A DNA stretch of 64,000 bases, taken from positions 1-64,000 of the forward strand of contig JALPQD010000304.1 of assembly GCA_023101885.1 (NCBI GenBank), in the 5' to 3' direction. A program made the translations under genes and the position numbers. The DNA is from Typhlomys cinereus (Eukaryota; Chordata; Mammalia; Rodentia; Platacanthomyidae). Positions 56,925 to 64,000 of this stretch are shown piece after piece. Positions within the stretch are counted from its first letter, which is position 1. Every line of letters begins with the position of its first letter. The notes under the pieces were generated by a model. That model was given only the letters and a program-made list of their open reading frames with translations, made no database searches and was not told the origin of the DNA.

Positions 56925-57145
56925 CCAGGAAGGCCTGAGCCCCCACAGAAGTAGACAAGCTAGAGTGAACCTGGGGGTTCCATAGAAGCATACAGACCAA
57001 AGAGTGAGTGGGAGTGGGAGGAATAGTGAAGAGAGGGGAGGAAGAGGGGAAGGAGGGAAGCTGGGATGAATAATCAATATCCTTGTAAAAGTAGAAAAAT
57101 AAAACAAGGTTTTTTTAACTATATATGCTAAATAAATAACAAGTT
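56925..57145 (+). mobile_element. Old L1 3' end
   Basis: GAAGTAGACAAGC, a G/A-rich tract and TCAATATCCTTGTAAAAGTA then GAAAAATAAAA are the complement of the copy at 31.95-32.15 kb. Confidence 0.6.
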
Positions 57146-57540
57146 TAAAGTTCAAAAAAGAAAAAGAAGAAGAATCACTGTGAAAAGCTTCGGTCTTAAC
57201 TCAGTCATATCTGCTAAGTCTCCTTTGACGTGGTCTGGTTCCCAGCACTGAGAGACACATTTTCAGAGCAGCAGTTATCTCTCCACTTTCTCAGATGTGT
57301 TGTATGAGATAAACCTCAGCAGCACGGTGCCCAGGAACAATCCATTCATTGCCACCCCTTTGATCTCACCCCCACACTAGGGTCACTTCCCAGAAGAATT
57401 CCTCAAACCCAAATCCCATCTCATGAACTGCTTTTGTGGAGACCCCAAACTAGGACAGCAGTCAAACCTGCCACCATTGAGATGCTGGCCCTTCACCAGA
57501 CTAATTCCTTTCATTTTAGACATGAAAAACAAACAGTTAC
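57146..57540. other. Unidentified or MER-like DNA
   Basis: A DNA-transposon-like stretch may be present (CATTGCCACCCCTTTGATCT). I make no firm call. Confidence 0.3.
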
Positions 57541-57544
57541 AGTG

Positions 57545-57660
57545 AGCAGGCAATGAATGGATTTGTCTTCATGCAAATTTGGCAACCTGAGTCTGATCCC
57601 GAGAGTCCACATGGTAGAAAGAAAAAAATCAACTAATTAAAAACTGTCAAAAAAAAAAAA
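57545..57660 (+). mobile_element. B2-type SINE, diverged
   Basis: GCAACCTGAGTCTGATCCCG then AGAGTCCACATGGTAGAA and an A tail fit a short B2/B3. Confidence 0.5.
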
Positions 57661-57884
57661 CCCCTGTCATTCCTAGTACCAAGTATGTGATACCTTTTAA
57701 TGAGTTATTGATCAGCAAGGTCACTAAGGTCCCCCAATATAGTATAAGCTTTTGTCATTGCTCTTAGTTGCCTTCCAGAAACTGAGAATGAGACCCTATT
57801 ACTAAAAACACTACACATGTTGATCTCAGGCCATGGGGAAAAAAAACAAGCTAGAAATGAACTGGAAGCTTCCTTCCTGCTGGC

Positions 57885-58760
57885 CAGTTTTCATAGTAAC
57901 AGAAAGTGCTATGCAAGCTGCTTGGGGGTGGGGGGAGAGCAATCAACAGTCTCATCCATCTATGAAAGATTCAAGCTGAAACAAAAACCACCCTTGCAAG
58001 AGGTGACCAGCAATGCAATAGTGGCATGAATGTTAACTATGTAACTGACTTCTGATTAGATTTACTGCCTGCTTTTTCAGCAGGACACATTCCCAGTACT
58101 CTTAGGCAGGCCCAGAACTTATGTGAGGGAGAAACCTTGGGGGAGAGGCACAAACCAGTACAGTTTAGCTATAAAGATCTTATATCATACTGTCTTTTAA
58201 ACATTTAAACATTTTACCAATAGATTAAAGGATCACCCAACCCGGAAGCTTCCTTTGGCAACTGAAGGTGTTTACTACAGAAAATTACAACAGGCCAAAG
58301 TGTAGAAAATAAGTGATTGTGGACTACTTGGCAATAAGCAGGACATCTAAACGCCCCCGACCCTAAGGTTCAGGGACCATCATGGATGAACTCAGGACAG
58401 CTGTGTACATCTGGAAGAACTGCACAGAATTTGTCCTATCAGCATTTCACCATAGAAAATCACAAAAGGCCCCACACCCTCCTGAGAGACTGTTGACAGC
58501 TAATGCTGGATCAGGGAGAAGGGAAGATGCTTTCTTCAATGATATGCACATTGATGCATGATTCATGCTCCAGCAAGTGCCATGCCATCTAAAGAAACCC
58601 AGATGAAACCCAGTGGGCCATGTGAAAAGACATGTAAATAGGAAGGAAACTGGTAGGGAAGAAGAGCTGCAATGGAAAAAGAAGAGGGGATGAGATTGGG
58701 GATTAAGAGGTGCAGATATCATAAAATCACTGCATTCACATATGAAACTCTAGGAGAATA
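57885..58760 (+). mobile_element. Lx-like old L1 3' region
   Basis: It is parallel to 25561-26436 and 27058-27150: GCAATAGTGGCATGAATGTT, TTTAGCTATAAAGA, GGGAAGATGCTTTCTTCAAT and the G/A-rich end GGGATGAGATTGGGGATTAA. It ends near CATATGAAACTCTAGGAGAA then TAAAGAAG. No ORF2 is readable. Confidence 0.65.
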
Positions 58761-58872
58761 AAGAAGAAAAGAAAAGAAGAAAAGATAGAAAAGAAAATTA
58801 TCAAAAAAAAAAAAAAAGAAAAAATTATCAACTGACCTCTACACCCATGGCCATTGCATGTTTGCTGGCTCT

Positions 58873-58991
<119 letters not shown>

Positions 58992-60029
58992 TTTGTTTAG
59001 AACATACAAACTAAATTTCAATTAGGCCATTTGTACTGTCAAAAACAAATGAATGCCAGTCTTTTCCTCCTTGTTATTTAGCCATAAATGCCCTATCTAA
59101 CCTCCAAACAAACAAAGCTTTTACCCAACCTACATAACACACTGACTAATAATAAAGTCTACCAAGTTATAAACTTTATGCGTGTGTTTAAAAATACTGA
59201 GTTTTTCTACTTGTGGGCTAGTCTTTAATGATCCTAAATTTACCTGCCTTAAAAATCGCACAAAACTCTATCTATAATCATTTGCTCTCACATAATTACA
59301 GAACAGCAAGATCCCAATGAATAGAATGACCTACTTCTTTGTACGGGCTAAGTGAGCAGCAACCGTGCATTCAAGAAGCAATTAGTTCTGAAGGCTGCAA
59401 ACTCATACTTACAGAAAGGGCACCAAGAGGCCAGGTAGCCCAATCTCTACTTTTAAGCAATATGAAAAATGTCTGTATTTACTGTGCACTCAGAAGTGAT
59501 AAGATTCCAGGAGAATGGCTTAAAATCAACTGCATATCCTATCAGGGTCGTTTAATAATCACCATAGTGGCACCCACATAGTGACACACTCTGTGTCATT
59601 TTGGGCACAACTGCTGTGATGAGGCAGTGGATTGTAAACCTCAACCCAGGGGAAGCACATCATGCACAAGTGAAGCAGAAACCGACCCTCGCTGGCCTTT
59701 CCTTTCTCTTCCCTGAAAGGGGAGCAGGCAGCATTGATCGCACCCCCACTTTCACCAGAGAAGGGGACAAGGTGTCAATAAAGCCCTCCACCGCCCTTTG
59801 CCTCAGACATCCCCAAAGCTTTGCTGGCTGCTGGGGTCCACAGCCTCACCACTCAGCAGCAGCAAGGCCACACTTCTCATGTTCCAGAAGGTTCTCATGT
59901 ATACTGCCTCATCTTCAGTCCACTGGAGAAAAGAAAATAAACTTTAGCTTTCATTTGTTTGTTTGTTTGTTTTATACACATAATACCTATACTATCTGTG
60001 GGACACAATAATTTCTTTATTTGTTACCG
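58992..60029. other. Unidentified, presumed intron
   Basis: No supported gene. A 136-codon ORF at 59601-60011 has no known domain and no clear splice context. Confidence 0.4.
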
Positions 60030-60195
60030 TTCTATGTGGACTGCAGGCCTGCACATCCCACAGGGAATCCTGGCGTTCAGAGGACAACGTTCAGAACTCA
60101 GTTCTCTCCTTCCACCATGAGCACTAAGGATGGAATTCAGGATCACCGGGTTTGGGCAACAAGTGCCTTTACTGTGCCATCTCTCTGGTGCACAC
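60030..60195 (-). mobile_element. B2-type SINE (inverted)
   Basis: CTATGTGGACTGCAGGCCTG, GGATGGAATTCAGGATCACC and ACTGTGCCATCTCTCTGGTG. Confidence 0.65.
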
Positions 60196-60469
60196 AATTT
60201 TAACAATTTGTGTGGTGATCAAATCAGGGTAATTGGCACTTTTCTCTCCTTCAATATTTATTATTTTTGCATTGGGAAGTTTTTACCTCTTCTCTTCTAT
60301 TTCTTTCCAAGACACATGATAAATTTGCCATACAGTTGTGATTACTTTGTCTATTTAATATTACATTATATGTTTTAATATATAATACTCCGTTTTGCTG
60401 TGCTCAAGAGCATTAGAACTTACTCCTCCTCTGTAACTGCATCTTGGTGCCTGTTATGCATCCTCTCTT

Positions 60470-60800
60470 TTTTTTTTATTATTTCTTTTTCCCCAATCAT
60501 ACAAGCTCAATAGGTACCCCAGTCCTCTCCCTCCCTCCACCCCTCCCAGTCCCCCTTGCACCCTCCCCCTTTCCCCTTCCTTTCACTGCCCCCCTCCCCT
60601 TCTCCCAGTGCCTCCCCCTTCCCCCTCCCATCCCCTGGAGCATCCCCCTATGTGAACGCCAAACTTCCCTCTGAGTCCTCCACTCCAGCGAGGTGTAAGG
60701 ACTCAGTGGCATAGCCCAGAGGGCCCCCCCCCCGCCGTTCCCTCTTAGTATGGGAACACTATTATGACTATTAACCCTTGCCTCTAAGGATCCTACCGCC
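60470..60800 (-). mobile_element. L1 3' end (inverted), GAGCTTGTATGATT subfamily
   Basis: A poly-T is followed by CCCCAATCATACAAGCTCAA then TAGGTACC, a C-rich tract, TATGTGAACGCCAAACTTCC and CTTGCCTCTAAGGATCCTA. It is the best guide to the subfamily of the L1 at 38-644. I could not see its TSD. Confidence 0.8.
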
Positions 60801-60830
60801 TGTGATCCACATTGACATAATTATAGCTTC

Positions 60831-61424
60831 TATATTAAGAAGAAAGAACATCACAACTAATATGCTCAAGGATGGGACTTCTCTGCCACTTAAATGAATT
60901 ACCGGATGGTTTCCCTGTGCTCTTAATCCCTGGAGGAAAGACTGAAGGTCTTGAAGACCACTCTATGGAACAGGTAAACGTCCTAGACTCTGCCTCTCCC
61001 TGTTTCCATTCCTCCACCAGGCTTTCGCGTCTCCCAGGGAGCAATTGCTCACATGGGGAGCAGAGCCAGCCCCCATGTCTTCATTCCTGCTTCCACACCT
61101 CCAGGCCCTTGAGAAGGTTGCCTCCTGTTCATACGGTTACTGGCTTTCCCTCCTGCCGCAGCATTTCTCTGAACGTGAGTTGCAGTTTTTCCTGTGAATT
61201 TGTTTTTTCAGTGTAGGCTGTTGTTCCACAGGGATCTTGTTGGTTCCACGTTCACTTGTGCTGCAAACACCAAGACTCTCGCCGCTGGAGCACGGGGTCT
61301 AGTCTTCTCTTTTAGCTAGAGACTCTTGTGTCATAACAGCAAAGTTGGGGTTTCAGTGTCTTTTTTTCTTCCAGTCAGAGCCACAAGAAAACAGGTGCTC
61401 ATTTGATGCTTCTCGAGTTCTCGT

Positions 61425-61425
<1 letters not shown>
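60831..61425. other. Unidentified, presumed intron
   Basis: Fairly GC-rich unique DNA. An ORF at 60872-61216 shows no known domain. Confidence 0.4.
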
Positions 61426-61429
<4 letters not shown>

Positions 61430-61462
<33 letters not shown>

Positions 61463-61574
61463 TCCCTCTCCCTCTCCCTCTCCCTCTCCCTCTCCCTCTC
61501 CCTCTCCCTCTCCCTCTCCCTCTCCCTCTCCCTCTCCCTCTCCCTCTCCCTCTCCCTCTCCCTCTCCCTCTCCA
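61430..61574 (+). repeat. (CT)n then (CCCTCT)n hexanucleotide array
   Basis: A CT run to about 61457 is followed by about 19 nearly perfect CCCTCT units. The SL- and PL-repeat ORFs over it are artefacts. Confidence 0.95.
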
Positions 61575-61989
61575 CTAAGGGACTCTTCTAGAATGCTTTC
61601 TTCATTCAGGAGTTTCAGCTCCTGCCCTCCACCAGCCCAAAGCCATGTCTCTGACCATATCTTGATGCTAAATGCTGATCCTCATCCCAGTAGCTATACT
61701 TGGTGCCCTGTCCCATCCACCTACAGACGCCATGCACACCTCAGGGGGATCCTGCTTGGACTTCACCTTGCCTCCTCTGGCAACAAAGGCTTTCCAGTCA
61801 TAACCAACAGCACATTTGAAAATTTTGTGGTAATTTTGTTGAATCCTGTCAGGAGTTGGACATCCACGATCATTCATCCACTGTGCTGCAGAAACTAGGA
61901 ATTTAGGCTTAACATCTACTACCCAGGCAGTTTTTATTCACCATGACAAAGTTCATGTAACATGAAAAGTGGCCATCCAATGACATTTG

Positions 61990-62200
61990 GCACATTTATA
62001 ATGCTGTGTGCAATACTGCATGGTGTGACCTCTAACAACTCCAAGTAATTCCAAACTACTTTGGAATCATTAACCAGCTTTTCTGTGTCTATGTATTTAC
62101 CTATTCAGGACATGGCATATGGATGGAATCACATAGTGTGTGAATCATGTGATTTATAACATTTATGTCTGTCTTCTTTCACTTAGCATATTTTCAAGGT
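61990..62200 (-). mobile_element. Old L1M 3' UTR fragment (inverted)
   Basis: TTTACCTATTCAGGACATGG, GGATGGAATCACATAGTGTG and CTTCTTTCACTTAGCATATT then TTCAAGGTTCATGCCA are hallmarks of mammalian L1M 3' UTRs in reverse. Confidence 0.65.
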
Positions 62201-62219
62201 TCATGCCACTTGAACATCT

Positions 62220-62582
62220 ATCTGCCCATATGGCCAACAAGCACATGAAAAGATGCTGAGACCCATTAGTCGTGAGAGAAATGCAAATCAAAGCCAACAT
62301 GACACAACATTTCACAACCACAGCCACTTTACAAAAAAAAAAAAAAAAAAAGCTGGGGAAATGGCTCAGCAGTTAAAGCTTTTACCACACAAACAAATGA
62401 TCTGAGTTCAGATTCCCAGATCACACATAAAATGTCAGGCAGATATGGAGGTGGCCTGAAGTTCTAGACCTGGAAAGTGGAATCTGGAAAACCTTAGTGC
62501 AAAGCATTAAGAAAGTGGAGCAATCCAGGACGATTCCCAATGTCATCCTTGGGTCTGCACAGACACACTCAGATGTCATCTT

Positions 62583-62619
<37 letters not shown>

Positions 62620-63010
62620 CACACACATATGCATGCACACACACATTCATACCAAAAAAAAGAACAAAAAATTGCAAGTGTTGCTGATGATGTAGGGAAA
62701 TTAGAGCTGTTAGGGAAAAAAATTGGAAATTCCTCAAAAGTCGAACACAAAATTCTAATATAATCCAGCATGAGTATAGGCCCAAAAGAACTAAAAGCAG
62801 ATTCTTAAACTTGTTCACAAACATGCATACCAGAACCATTCATAATAGCCAAAAAGAATAAATTAAACCTAAACAGGTATTAACTGGTAAACCAACAAAA
62901 TGTGATATAGGCACACTGCAGGAATATAATGTAGTCATTAAAATGAATTAACAAATATGCAACAGAATGAACCTTGGAAATATTGTTCTAAGTGAAAAAG
63001 AAAAAGTGCT
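62220..63010 (+). mobile_element. Ancient L1 ORF2 C-terminal fragment, SINE-interrupted
   Basis: GGCCAACAAGCACATGAAAA then GATGCTGAG, GAGAGAAATGCAAATCAAAG, and after the SINE at 62350-62650 TACCAGAACCATTCATAATA then GCCAAAAAG and GCAGGAATATAATGTAGTCA are the ordered ORF2 C-terminal signature of old L1s. Confidence 0.75.
62350..62650 (+). mobile_element. B2-type SINE, long form, with CA tail
   Basis: The head AGCTGGGGAAATGGCTCAGC, then GATCTGAGTTCAGATTCCCA, and a body like the 23.4 kb copy ending in a CA tract at 62582-62645. It lies inside the ancient L1 ORF2. Confidence 0.75.
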
Positions 63011-63354
63011 AAGTGACCACGGTTGGAGAAAAGGATGATGAGGGTCACTCTGGAAGGCTAATAAGCCTCACAAGGGAAAAGCTCCTTTTCCATCCACACA
63101 CAGCTGTCATCCTCAGTCCTCAGAGGCTGCCCACCTGATGCATTCTCCTGGAGGAACATTACAGCCAGGTCAGCCTGCCACGTGCCTAGGACACAGAATT
63201 CCTCTTAACGAAACAAGTTCTTGCTGTTTCTCTAGAATAACCATCAAATGCACGGCGTCCACTGTTAGATGAAAACGAGAAGATCCAGAAGCAATGCTAT
63301 TTGTAGAGTTCTGTTTTCCTCAGGCTTTTTTACGGTTTTTTTTCCATTTTCTTG
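63011..63354. other. Unique DNA, presumed intron
   Basis: No gene or repeat recognised. Confidence 0.4.
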
Positions 63355-63690
63355 TGCATATAAAGGGGTATATGCATATGTGTATGCACGTTCACGTATG
63401 TGTGGGTGTGCATTGTGTGGAGGCCTAAGTTTGATACCAGGAATCATCCTCAATTATTCCTCCATCTTTTTTTCTTCTTGAGACAGTCTCTGATTAAACC
63501 CAATGCTCACCTATAGAGCTAGTCTTGCTAATCAATTTGTTCTGGGCGTCTCCAGTCTCCTTCGGTTAAGATTGGATTTACAGGCAGGTCACCATCCGCA
63601 CCCTGCATTGTAAAATCCAGGGATCTGAACTCTGGATCTTGCGCTTGCACAGCAAGTTTTTTAACCACTTGAGGCATCTCCAGAACCCCC
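63355..63690 (-). mobile_element. B3-like SINE (inverted)
   Basis: TGTGTGGAGGCCTAAGTTTG, CTTCTTGAGACAGTCTCTGA, GGGATCTGAACTCTGGATCT and CCACTTGAGGCATCTCCAGA fit the long B3-type composite. Confidence 0.7.
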
Positions 63691-63937
63691 ACACACACAC
63701 ACACCCCAATTTTTTGACTATGTGGTAAGATACATGACATAAAATAAAATTTAACATCAAAATCATTTTAAATGTACAGTTTGATACCATTAATCACACT
63801 CATGTCATTTATGCATATACTTCTCCATACGCACAAGGAAATGGGGGAAAAAGTTTTTAAAAATTGAAAAAAAGAACCCTATCAATAGCATTGCTTCTAG
63901 ATCCTCTAGTTTTCATTTAACAGTTGATGCTGTTGCA

Positions 63938-64000
63938 CATTAAAGGATGCTCCGGGGATGGGAGGGGGAGGCACTGGGAGGTGGGGAGGGAGGGGGAGGG
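63938..64000 (+). mobile_element. L1 3' end, cut by the window edge
   Basis: CACATTAAAGGATGCTCCGG then GGATGGGAGGGGGAGGCACT is the polypurine part of the L1 3' UTR. The 3' end is beyond the window. Confidence 0.8.

Noticed and set aside
60872..61216. 114-codon plus-strand ORF in GC-richer DNA
   Set aside because: No domain, no start context and no splice evidence.
61345..61591. PL/SL-repeat ORFs
   Set aside because: They translate a CT and CCCTCT array.

Overview
This window is nuclear genomic DNA from a mammal, and the repeats point to a mouse-like rodent. There are B1, ID-B1 fusion, B2-type and B3-type SINEs, a rodent-type L1 with a G-rich polypurine 3' UTR, rodent DNA-transposon fossils, and many long CA, CT and GATA microsatellites. 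An abundant tRNA-headed SINE of about 280 bp differs from the mouse B2 I know, so a muroid or dipodoid outside the mouse/rat clade is plausible. That last step is inference. Nothing looks bacterial, viral as an entity, or organellar.

Genes. The only protein-coding gene I can support is on the minus strand: the last two coding exons (42030-41896 and 41668-41600) of a single-pass membrane protein that I recognise as ARMH4 (C14orf37/UT2). The exons join in frame to give a transmembrane helix, a basic stop-transfer segment and a short tail ending at a TGA. Sequence from 42031 to 64000 is then probably Armh4 intron, and sequence below about 41.5 kb is 3' UTR followed by intergenic DNA. Most other ORFs here are repeat pieces or microsatellite read-through.

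Layout. 0-2.3 kb: an L1 3' end carrying five telomeric repeats, a CA tract, a DNA-transposon fossil and a B2-like SINE. 2.3-13.5 kb: an 11.2 kb minus-strand L1 array made of two L1 bodies in tandem but flanked by a single target-site duplication, with a SINE inside it. 13.5-28.2 kb: mostly old repeats (ID-B1, MIR, L2, MER5A-like, rodent DNA transposons, Lx-like L1) and unique DNA. 28.2-30.2 kb: a 5'-truncated plus-strand L1 with the ORF2 C-terminus and full 3' UTR. 30.2-41.5 kb: mixed unique and old repeat DNA, a 79-bp tandem duplication and a large CA/ATG-CA satellite. 41.5-42.1 kb: Armh4 exons. 42.1-64 kb: presumed intron with a solo LTR set inside a B3 SINE, two young truncated L1 insertions, ancient L1 ORF2 fragments and an unusual series of long CT tracts.

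The main interest is in how the repeats are arranged: the tandem chimeric L1 with one TSD, telomeric repeats within an L1 3' UTR, a 78-bp L1 insertion with a perfect TSD, a solo LTR with a clean 4-bp TSD, three small exact or near-exact tandem duplications, and an antisense ORF shared by two L1 3' UTR copies. I found no convincing wholly new biological system.
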